Below are positions 53,888-62,152 of a stretch of 64,000 nt of DNA, piece by piece. The translations under genes and the position numbers were made by a program. The notes beneath the pieces were generated by a model that was given only the letters and a program-made list of their open reading frames with translations, was not told where the DNA came from and made no database searches. The DNA comes from Gracilimonas sp. (GTDB lineage: Bacteria > Bacteroidota > Rhodothermia > Balneolales > Balneolaceae), in NCBI RefSeq assembly GCF_017641085.1, contig NZ_JAEPPI010000003.1, positions 1 through 64,000 of the forward strand. The letters are read 5' to 3'. Numbering within the stretch: the stretch's first letter is position 1; the number at the start of each line of letters is the position of its first letter.

Positions 53888-53901
53888 ATCAAATCAATTC
53901 T

Positions 53902-54777
53902 ATGATTGAAAAAGAACCAGAGATATTCTACAAACTTTACCCATATGATTTTTGGCTGAATAAGGCCAATATGTTGAAAAGTAAAATTGACTCAAAAGGC
54001 TCCGCCAGTGACGATATTGGAATATCTGGATATGGCTCTGATCAGAAGCGGTATCAAAGGATGCTCAACTATGAACTACACTTTACTTACTTTCAGCAAG
54101 TAGAGGCTTTATTCGAACTATTATTTGCTCTCCAAAAGAAGGACGACAAGCATATTTGGCTTTATTTAAACAACTCGAAATGGCATAAAAATTTAAAGAA
54201 AATAGAAAAGATTGCTACTGGAGAACTTAATATTGATTCCCAAAAGGTAGAGCTAGAAAATGGAGACAAAAGAAGCTTTTTGGAATGGGCCTTTTATGCT
54301 GGGATAGATCACAAAATGTCAAAAAAAGATCTACAGAATACATTAACAAAAGCTAAAAGATTAATTCAGCAAGCAGCCAAAGATTTTGTCGATCGACAAT
54401 CTTACAATGCCTATAAACATGGGTTAAGAATCCTTCCGCTGTTAGATAATGATTATTTGAAAGACGAACGTATTACTGAAGCTATAGGAGATAATGATTT
54501 TTCAAATTCTTTTACCTACTTGGATTTTGAAAAGGATGGAAGTGGATTCTCTGAAATTACTGTCTCATATAACCCTGAGCAGGATATAGAAAGAATTAAT
54601 TTTATGTCTTTATTAATGGCAAACATGATAAGGAATAGAAGGAGTCAATTTTACAAAGAAGATACCCTAAGATTTACTGCTTTTTCTAAATTAGACCCAG
54701 TTGACCATATTAAGGGAGCTCATCAAAGAAAAAAACTAGTTATTGAGCATAAGCTTCCTAAAAGAGATATGTTTTGA
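53902..54777 (+). CDS. Protein of unknown function, AT-rich island gene
   Basis: A 291-aa soluble, helix-rich protein started at ATG 53902; the open frame extends into the preceding gene, but there only a TTG is available. I do not recognise a family. The segment DRQSYNAYKHGLRILPLL with its Tyr-Lys-His-Gly recalls the motif of some HEPN-fold proteins, but the spacing is not the canonical R-x4-6-H. It has no membrane segment. It lies between the DUF2779 and hsdR genes and is markedly more AT-rich than the DUF2779 gene. Confidence 0.7.
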   Translation: MIEKEPEIFYKLYPYDFWLNKANMLKSKIDSKGSASDDIGISGYGSDQKRYQRMLNYELHFTYFQQVEALFELLFALQKKDDKHIWLYLNNSKWHKNLKKIEKIATGELNIDSQKVELENGDKRSFLEWAFYAGIDHKMSKKDLQNTLTKAKRLIQQAAKDFVDRQSYNAYKHGLRILPLLDNDYLKDERITEAIGDNDFSNSFTYLDFEKDGSGFSEITVSYNPEQDIERINFMSLLMANMIRNRRSQFYKEDTLRFTAFSKLDPVDHIKGAHQRKKLVIEHKLPKRDMF

Positions 54778-54905
54778 ACTATATTTTTGAGGAACTTCTC
54801 TTTCTATTCCTTTATGTTCTGCTAACCTCTTAATTTAGTTATAAAACTTTGTAGCTAAAGCAGGAAAGAGTCCTTACAATACCAACAAGCCCTTAATAAG
54901 ATTTA

Positions 54906-57900
54906 ATGACCAAAGAAAGTCAGATTGAAGAACAATTAATTGAGCAGCTGCAGGAGCTGAAATATACCTATAGATCTGATATTACGGATAGGGATTCGTT
55001 GGAAGCAAACTTCAAAAAGAAGTTTGAATCGCTTAATCGGGTACACTTATCAGAGAGTGAATTTCTACGGCTTAGAGAAGATATTATTGAGCCGGATGTT
55101 TTTGAAGCTTCTAAAAAGCTTCGTGAAAGACAATACTTCCAACGAGAAGATGGTACACCCCTTCATTACACTTTAGTGAACATTAATGAGTGGTGTAAGA
55201 ATGAATTTGAGGTTATTAGACAACTGCGTATCAATACAGAGAACAGCAATCAGAGGTATGATTTAGTACTTTTGATTAATGGTCTACCAGTTGTACAGAT
55301 TGAACTGAAGAGATTAGACATCTCACCACGGAAAGCCATGCAGCAGATCGTGGATTATAAGAATGAGCCCGGCAATGGGTACGGAAATACTTTGATGTGT
55401 TTCATGCAGTTGTTCATAGTGAGCAACAGAAGCAATACGATTTATTTTGCCAACAATAAAAATCAGCACTTTCAATTCAATGCTGATGAGCAGTTTTTGC
55501 CCATTTACCAACTGGCAGATGAGAGCAATAAAAAAATTACTCACCTTGAACCGTTCACCAAGAAATTTCTCTCCAAGTGTACATTGGGTGAAATGATCAG
55601 TAAATATATGGTGCTGGTGGAAAGCGAGCAGAAAATGCTGGTCATGCGGCCATATCAGATCTATGCAGTAAAAGCTATTGTAGATTGTATAGATCAAAAT
55701 CGGGGTAATGGGTATATATGGCATACTACAGGAAGTGGTAAAACGCTTACTTCTTTTAAGGCTTCTACACTGCTAAAGAGCAATCCAAATATCGAAAAGT
55801 GTCTTTTTGTGGTTGACCGAAAAGATCTTGATCGACAAACCCGAGAGGAATTCAATAAATTTCAGGAGGGTAGTGTAGAAGAAAATACCAATACCGAAAT
55901 GTTGGTTAGGCGTTTACTCTCCACGGACTATGCAGATAAGGTTATTGTAACTACTATTCAGAAATTAGGATTGGCCTTGGATGGTGGCTACAAAAGAAAT
56001 TATAAAGAACGACTGGAGCCTCTAAGCGATAAACGCATGGTATTCATCTTTGATGAGTGTCACCGCTCACAATTTGGAGTTAACCATCAGGCTATAAAAG
56101 AGTTTTTTCCAAATGCCCAACTTTTTGGTTTTACCGGGACTCCCATATTTGATGATAATGCAAATTATAAAATCCGGGAAGGGCAATATGAAAAGTACAA
56201 GACCACAGAAACCGTCTTTGAAAAACAGCTTCATGCTTACACAATTACTCATGCTATAGATGATAAAAACGTACTACGATTTCATATAGATTACTTTAAA
56301 GGGAAGGGGGATCAAAATCCGAAACCAGGAACTGGAATTGCTCAACATGCTGTAGCAGAAGCGATTATCGACAAGCACAATAAAGCGACCAATCAGCGTA
56401 AATTTAATGCCATTTTTGCCACCTCATCCATTAATAATGCGATTGAATACTACCGTATATTCAGTGAACTTCAAGAAGAAAAGAAAACTGAAAATGAAGA
56501 CTATGTTCCGCTCAATATTGCCTGTGTATTTTCTCCTCCGGCACAATTAATTGCTAAGGAAGGAGACAAGAGAAGCCAGAGAAATGCGGCCGATATACAG
56601 CAATTGCAGGAAGATTTGGCTCAGGAAAAAGAAGATAACAAGCATAATCCTGAGGAAAAGAAAGAAGCTTTAATGGAAATTATTGCTGACTACAATACTC
56701 AGTACGGCACCAATCACAGCATCAATGAATTTGACTTGTACTATCAGGATGTGCAAAGCCGGATTAAAGACCAGAAATTTAGCAACAAGGATTATCCGCA
56801 TAAAAACAAGATTGATATAACCATTGTGGTAGATATGTTGCTTACCGGATTTGATTCCAAATACCTCAACACCCTATATGTAGATAAGAACTTAAACTAT
56901 CATGGATTGATCCAGGCGTTTTCGCGGACCAATCGGGTATTAAATGATAGTAAACCCTATGGGAATATTTTAGATTTCCGCTCTCAGCAGGAATCAGTAA
57001 ATGAGGCTATTACCCTCTTTTCTGGTGAAGATGCTGGAAAAGCCAAAGAAGTCTGGATGGTTGATCCTGCTCCTGTTGTAATTGATAAATACCAAGAAGC
57101 TGTGGAGAAACTGGGCGTATTCATGCAAGAACATGATTTGGTGAACGAGCCGGGGGAAGTGTACAACCTGAGAGGTGATGCAGCGAAGGTTGCTTTCATA
57201 AAAAACTTTAAGGAAGTACAACGTCTTAAAACCCAGCTTGATCAGTACACGGATTTGGATGAAGAACAACAGGCTTCTATCGAAAAAATTCTTCCTGAAG
57301 AGACTTTACAAGAATTCAGGAGTTCTTATTTAGAAACAGCTAAGCATCTGCGAGATATACAACAAAAAGAAGGCGAAGATGCGCCTGAAGATATTCAGCA
57401 GCTGGATTTTGAGTTCGTACTCTTCGCTTCTGCGGTAATTGATTATGATTACATCATGAACCTGGTAGCTGACAGCACGCAGAAGAAACCTTCCAAGCAA
57501 AAAATGTCCAAGGCCCAGGTCATAAGTCTTTTGAAGTCCAATTCCAACCTGATGGAGGAAGAGGAAGACCTGACGGATTACATTAACAGTCTGGATTGGG
57601 ACAGTGGAAAGGATGTACAAACACTTCGAGAAGGCTATGAAACCTTTAAAATAGAAAAGCATGAAAAAGAATTGGCAGCTATTGCGAATAAACACGGTTT
57701 ACAAACGGCTGACTTAAAAAGCTTTGTAGAACAGATTATGAGCCGAATGATATTTGACGGGGAAAACCTCACCGATTTACTGGAACCTTTAGAACTTAGC
57801 TGGAAAGAACGCAGAACCAAAGAACTGGCATTGATGGAAGACTTAGTTCCACAATTAAAAAAACTGGCTGAAGGGCGTGAAATTTCGGGGCTAGCTGCTT

Positions 57901-57908
57901 ATGAGTAA
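54906..57908 (+). CDS. hsdR: Type I restriction enzyme, R subunit
   Basis: A 1000-aa HsdR. The N-terminal PD-(D/E)XK nuclease has Asp119 (NQRYDLVLL) and Glu133/Lys135 (VVQIELKR). The SF2 motor has Walker A HTTGSGKT (274-280), DEAD-box motif DECHRSQFG (383-386), FGFTGTPIF, MLLTGFDSKYL and motif VI QAFSRTNRVL. A C-terminal helical region binds the methyltransferase core. HsdR moves DNA and cuts distant from unmodified target sites. Its stop overlaps hsdS by 8 bp. Confidence 0.96.
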   Translation: MTKESQIEEQLIEQLQELKYTYRSDITDRDSLEANFKKKFESLNRVHLSESEFLRLREDIIEPDVFEASKKLRERQYFQREDGTPLHYTLVNINEWCKNEFEVIRQLRINTENSNQRYDLVLLINGLPVVQIELKRLDISPRKAMQQIVDYKNEPGNGYGNTLMCFMQLFIVSNRSNTIYFANNKNQHFQFNADEQFLPIYQLADESNKKITHLEPFTKKFLSKCTLGEMISKYMVLVESEQKMLVMRPYQIYAVKAIVDCIDQNRGNGYIWHTTGSGKTLTSFKASTLLKSNPNIEKCLFVVDRKDLDRQTREEFNKFQEGSVEENTNTEMLVRRLLSTDYADKVIVTTIQKLGLALDGGYKRNYKERLEPLSDKRMVFIFDECHRSQFGVNHQAIKEFFPNAQLFGFTGTPIFDDNANYKIREGQYEKYKTTETVFEKQLHAYTITHAIDDKNVLRFHIDYFKGKGDQNPKPGTGIAQHAVAEAIIDKHNKATNQRKFNAIFATSSINNAIEYYRIFSELQEEKKTENEDYVPLNIACVFSPPAQLIAKEGDKRSQRNAADIQQLQEDLAQEKEDNKHNPEEKKEALMEIIADYNTQYGTNHSINEFDLYYQDVQSRIKDQKFSNKDYPHKNKIDITIVVDMLLTGFDSKYLNTLYVDKNLNYHGLIQAFSRTNRVLNDSKPYGNILDFRSQQESVNEAITLFSGEDAGKAKEVWMVDPAPVVIDKYQEAVEKLGVFMQEHDLVNEPGEVYNLRGDAAKVAFIKNFKEVQRLKTQLDQYTDLDEEQQASIEKILPEETLQEFRSSYLETAKHLRDIQQKEGEDAPEDIQQLDFEFVLFASAVIDYDYIMNLVADSTQKKPSKQKMSKAQVISLLKSNSNLMEEEEDLTDYINSLDWDSGKDVQTLREGYETFKIEKHEKELAAIANKHGLQTADLKSFVEQIMSRMIFDGENLTDLLEPLELSWKERRTKELALMEDLVPQLKKLAEGREISGLAAYE

Positions 57909-59217
57909 AGAGAATAAATTGACACCTGAGTTACGGTTTCCGGAGTTTGATAAGGATGGAAATTGGAAGCTGGCACCATTTAATAAATTATATTCATTAA
58001 AGATTACAAACTCATTTTCCAGAAATAAGCTAAACCTAGAAACGGGCTCAGTAAAAAATATTCATTATGGTGATATACATACTCAATTTTCAACACTTTT
58101 TGATATAACTAAGGAAAAAGTTCCCTTCATTAATCCAGATGTTTCTATCGAAGGAATAGATCAAGAAAATTATTGCTCTGAAGGTGACATAATAATGGCT
58201 GATGCCTCAGAAGATTTAGATGACATTGGCAAAAGCATTGAAATAGTAAATTTAAATAATGAAAAACTACTATCTGGTCTTCATACTCTACAGGCTAGAC
58301 AAATAAAACCAAATTTCATTATCGGTTTTGGTGGTTATTTATTTAAATCTGCAGCTATACGAAAACAGATAAAGAGACAGGCTCAAGGAGCAAAAGTTTT
58401 AGGGATTTCTAAGGGAAGAATTTCTGAAATAAATGTCTATTACCCTGAAAAAAAAGAAGAACAACAAAAAATCGTTGACTGTCTTTCTTCTTTAGATGAA
58501 TTGATAACCGCCCATAAAAATAAGTTAGATTCTCTCAAAGACCACAAAAAGAGCTTGTTACAAAACTTCTTTCCTCATGACAAAAGAAAGAAACCTAAGT
58601 ATCGTTTTCCAGAGTTTGAGAAAGAGGGGGACTGGGAAATGGGTAAATTTTCGAAATATATAAAATTAGATAGGGGAAGTTCACCACGCCCAATAAGAGA
58701 ATATCGAACAAAAAGTGATGATGGAGTAAATTGGATTAAAATTGGTGACACCGGTGCTGATGATGATTTTAAAATCAGCTCCGTAGAGGAAAAAATAACG
58801 CAAAAAGGTGCAGAAAAATCCAGGAGAGTTAGTAAGGGCGAATTGATTTTGGCCAACTCCATGAGTTATGGTAAAACTTATGAAATAGATATTGATGGAT
58901 GCATATACGATGGTTGGTTTGTCCTTCGGGAATATGAAGAATCATTTGATAAACAATTCCTTCTTCAGCTTCTCAATTCGGATTATATGCAATATCAGTA
59001 CGAAAAATATGCTGCTGGCGGTATTGTGAAAAACATTAGTAGTAAAATTGTATATAACACGGTGCTCCCTAGGCCATCGCTAGATGAACAAAAGAAAATT
59101 GCCTCTTGTCTCTCGGAATGTGATGAATTAATCCATGCTGAAAAAGATAAATTAGAAGAGTTAGAGTTGCATAAAAAGGGCTTGATGCAAGGGCTATTTC
59201 CTAAAATAAGTAATTAA
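57901..59217 (+). CDS. hsdS: Type I restriction enzyme, specificity subunit
   Basis: A 438-aa HsdS with two target-recognition domains, each introduced by a RFPEF motif (ELRFPEFDKDGNW at the start, YRFPEFEKEGDW near 235) and each followed by a conserved helix (EEQQKIVDCLSSLDELI and DEQKKIASCLSECDELI). The repeated RFPEF arrangement is typical of type IC enzymes. The two TRDs read the two halves of a bipartite DNA target that cannot be predicted. It is AT-rich and overlaps hsdR. Confidence 0.95.
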   Translation: MSKENKLTPELRFPEFDKDGNWKLAPFNKLYSLKITNSFSRNKLNLETGSVKNIHYGDIHTQFSTLFDITKEKVPFINPDVSIEGIDQENYCSEGDIIMADASEDLDDIGKSIEIVNLNNEKLLSGLHTLQARQIKPNFIIGFGGYLFKSAAIRKQIKRQAQGAKVLGISKGRISEINVYYPEKKEEQQKIVDCLSSLDELITAHKNKLDSLKDHKKSLLQNFFPHDKRKKPKYRFPEFEKEGDWEMGKFSKYIKLDRGSSPRPIREYRTKSDDGVNWIKIGDTGADDDFKISSVEEKITQKGAEKSRRVSKGELILANSMSYGKTYEIDIDGCIYDGWFVLREYEESFDKQFLLQLLNSDYMQYQYEKYAAGGIVKNISSKIVYNTVLPRPSLDEQKKIASCLSECDELIHAEKDKLEELELHKKGLMQGLFPKISN

Positions 59218-59222
59218 AGAAA

Positions 59223-60356
59223 ATGAGCGATCGTACAAATTTTAATAGCTTAGAAGAAGTTGCGGATCATTTTAGGAAATATTTAACTGGAGATCGTAGA
59301 AGTGAGAAAGAGTTTATACTACTCTTTGCACATAATGGGACTGGGAAGACAAGGTTATCCATGGAGTTTAAAGAGCTGGGTAAGGCAGATGAAGAAACTC
59401 GTGATACCTTATACTTTAATGCTTTTACAGAAGACCTGTTTGTTTGGGATAATGATCTTGAGGGGAATGTAAATAGAGCTTTAAAACTGAATAAGGATTC
59501 GGTCTTTTTTGAGGGTCTCCAGGAATTGGAAATGGAAAACCGTATTGGACCCATTTTTCAAAACTATGTAGACCTAAATTTCTTCATTGATTACGATGAG
59601 TATAAAGTAACTTTCTCAAGAGATATCGTAGTTGACGGAGAACAAGAAACCATTAGTGATATAAAAATATCAAGAGGAGAGGAAAATCTATTCATTTGGT
59701 GCTTTTTTATAGCAATATGCGAGTTAGCAGTTGACCATGTAGAAAATGAAGACGGGGCATACAGCTGGGTTAAATACATATATATAGATGATCCAATTTC
59801 ATCGTTGGATGAAAATAATGCAATAGCTGTAGCTTGTGACTTGGCAAGGTTAATTAAAAGGGACGATAACAACATTAAGACCGTAGTCTCAACTCATCAT
59901 AGTCTCTTTTTCAATGTCATGTTTAATGAGCTTTGCCGGAAAATTAAGAATAAATGCTACTTCTTACATTCAAATGGGTTAAATAATTATGAGTTAAAGA
60001 ATACAGGTGATACTCCTTTTTTTCATCATATTGCAGTAATTAGTGAACTAAAAAAAGTAGCAGAATCAGATTTAATATATACTTATCACTTTAATGCAAT
60101 GAGAAGTGTATTAGAAAAAACAGCAAGCTTTTTTGGATATGATAAAATTGATAAGTGTATCCATGGTTTAGAAGATGAAGTTCTTTTTGAAAGAGCTTTA
60201 CAGTTATTTAGTCATGGTAAATATTCTGTATTTGATCCGAGAGAGATGGGAGTTGACAATAAGGACCTATTTAAAAGAATATTAGATGGATTTTTAGAAA
60301 AATATGAATTTGATCTTCCTGAAATATTCAATGACGAAATTCAAACTGAAGAATAA
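59223..60356 (+). CDS. prrC: PrrC-like anticodon nuclease (ABC ATPase) within the hsd operon
   Basis: A 377-aa ABC-type ATPase: Walker A AHNGTGKT (36-43), NAFTEDLFVWDND (66-78), signature ISRGEE (149-154), Walker B YIYIDD (185-190), SSLD D-loop (193-196) and H-loop THH (224-226). The C-terminal part has Arg294-x3-Glu298-x32-His331 (HFNAMRSVLEK and LFSHGK), matching the catalytic triad of E. coli PrrC (Arg320, Glu324, His356). PrrC cuts the anticodon loop of tRNA-Lys when its partner type IC enzyme is blocked. Length is close to PrrC (396). It overlaps hsdM by one base. Confidence 0.85.
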   Translation: MSDRTNFNSLEEVADHFRKYLTGDRRSEKEFILLFAHNGTGKTRLSMEFKELGKADEETRDTLYFNAFTEDLFVWDNDLEGNVNRALKLNKDSVFFEGLQELEMENRIGPIFQNYVDLNFFIDYDEYKVTFSRDIVVDGEQETISDIKISRGEENLFIWCFFIAICELAVDHVENEDGAYSWVKYIYIDDPISSLDENNAIAVACDLARLIKRDDNNIKTVVSTHHSLFFNVMFNELCRKIKNKCYFLHSNGLNNYELKNTGDTPFFHHIAVISELKKVAESDLIYTYHFNAMRSVLEKTASFFGYDKIDKCIHGLEDEVLFERALQLFSHGKYSVFDPREMGVDNKDLFKRILDGFLEKYEFDLPEIFNDEIQTEE

Positions 60357-62011
60357 TGACTAAGAAACAACAACAAGAGTTAGGTAAAACACTTTGGAAC
60401 ATAGCTAATCAATTGCGAGGGGCTATGAATGCTGATTCCTTTCGTGATTACATGCTTTCCTTTTTGTTTTTAAAGTATCTCTCAACGAACTATGAAGCAT
60501 CGGCTAAGAAAGAGCTAGGATCAGATTATCCTGATGATACGCCTCCAGATGTAATGGAAAAGCTCAATGCAAATTCTCCACTACAAGTTTGGTATGCTGA
60601 GAATGAAGAGTTCGTACCTGAGTTTGAAAAACAAATGCGTAGAAAAGTACATTACGTTATCAAACCTGAACACCTCTGGAGTAACATTTCTGAAATGGCC
60701 CGGACTCAGGACGGCGACCTATTGGTTACTCTTGAAAAAGGGTTCCGTTACATTGAAAACGATTCGTTTGAGAATACGTTTCAAGGCTTGTTTTCAGAAA
60801 TCAATCTGAGCTCTGACAAACTGGGTAAGACACCAAAAGAACGAAATAAAAAGCTCTGTACTATCATCCAGAAGATCGCAGAAGGGATTGCTGATTTCTC
60901 AACCGATACAGATACGCTTGGTGATGCCTATGAATATTTAATTGGCCAGTTTGCTGCCGGTTCAGGTAAAAAGGCGGGTGAATTTTATACCCCTCAACAA
61001 ATCTCTACCATTCTCTCTGAGATCGTCACCTTAGACAGTCAAGATCCCTCAACGGGCAAGAAGAACAAACTGGATAATGTACTTGATTTCGCTTGCGGTT
61101 CCGGTTCCTTATTACTGAACGTTAGGAAGCGCGTTATAGAAAATGGTGGAACCATTGGTAAAATTTACGGGCAAGAAAATAACGTAACCACATACAACCT
61201 GGCCAGGATGAACATGCTCCTTCACGGGATGAAAGATACCGAGTTTGAGATTTTCCATGGTGACACTTTAAAAAACCAGTGGGACGTTTTGAATGAAATG
61301 AATCCTTCCAAAAAAACGGAGTTTGACGCCGTTGTTGCTAATCCACCCTTTAGTTTACGATGGGAGCCAAATGATGCCATGGCTGAAGATTTTCGATTCA
61401 AGAGTTATGGTTTAGCACCCAAATCAGCTGCCGATTTTGCATTCTTATTGCATGGTTTTCATTTTCTAAGTCAGGAAGGAACCATGGCAATTATTCTTCC
61501 ACATGGTGTTCTATTTCGAGGTGGTGCAGAAGAACGAATTCGCACCAAATTACTCAAAGACAACAATATCGATACTGTGATAGGATTGCCTTCTAATCTG
61601 TTCTATTCGACTGGTATCCCTGTTTGTATTCTTGTGTTGAAAAAGTGTAAGAAGGAAGACGATGTACTTTTCATAAATGCGAGTGAGCACTATGATTCTG
61701 GGAAGAGGCAAAACTCACTTGGAGAAGAACACATCTCTAATATTGTCGATACTTACAAAGACAGAAATGAAGCTGACCGTTATTCTCGCAAAGTTTCATT
61801 GGATGAAATCGAAAAGAACGGTTTCAATCTAAACATTTCGAGATATGTGAGTACAGCAGAGGCGGAGCCTCGCGTAGATTTGCATGAGGTGAATAAAAAA
61901 CTGGTGGATTTGGAAAAGGATATTACTGAGACTACAAAGAAGCATAATTCTTTTTTAGAGGAGTTGGGATTGCCTTTATTGCCTTTAGGTGATTCGGAGA
62001 GTAAGGAGTAA
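60356..62011 (+). CDS. hsdM: Type I restriction enzyme, methyltransferase subunit
   Basis: A 551-aa N6-adenine methyltransferase. It has an N-terminal helical domain (LWNIANQLRGAMNADSFRDY), GEFYTPQQISTIL, SAM motif I LDFACGSGSLLL (about 243-254), and catalytic motif IV NPPF (329-332), with a coiled-coil C-terminus. It methylates the host target DNA and, with HsdS, forms the core to which HsdR binds. It is placed after the PrrC-like gene, so the order is hsdR-hsdS-prrC-hsdM. Confidence 0.96.
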   Translation: MTKKQQQELGKTLWNIANQLRGAMNADSFRDYMLSFLFLKYLSTNYEASAKKELGSDYPDDTPPDVMEKLNANSPLQVWYAENEEFVPEFEKQMRRKVHYVIKPEHLWSNISEMARTQDGDLLVTLEKGFRYIENDSFENTFQGLFSEINLSSDKLGKTPKERNKKLCTIIQKIAEGIADFSTDTDTLGDAYEYLIGQFAAGSGKKAGEFYTPQQISTILSEIVTLDSQDPSTGKKNKLDNVLDFACGSGSLLLNVRKRVIENGGTIGKIYGQENNVTTYNLARMNMLLHGMKDTEFEIFHGDTLKNQWDVLNEMNPSKKTEFDAVVANPPFSLRWEPNDAMAEDFRFKSYGLAPKSAADFAFLLHGFHFLSQEGTMAIILPHGVLFRGGAEERIRTKLLKDNNIDTVIGLPSNLFYSTGIPVCILVLKKCKKEDDVLFINASEHYDSGKRQNSLGEEHISNIVDTYKDRNEADRYSRKVSLDEIEKNGFNLNISRYVSTAEAEPRVDLHEVNKKLVDLEKDITETTKKHNSFLEELGLPLLPLGDSESKE

Positions 62012-62152
62012 ACGAGTTGTAGCACTAACGGTAGTTCGCTCTAAAGAGTGAAGTTTTTACATGCATCAACAGCTTCCCTAAAAAAACGGGATATGCTGAA
62101 GCCTATATTGGGGATGAATAAATTATCATTTTTATAAAGATTAGATCGTAGA

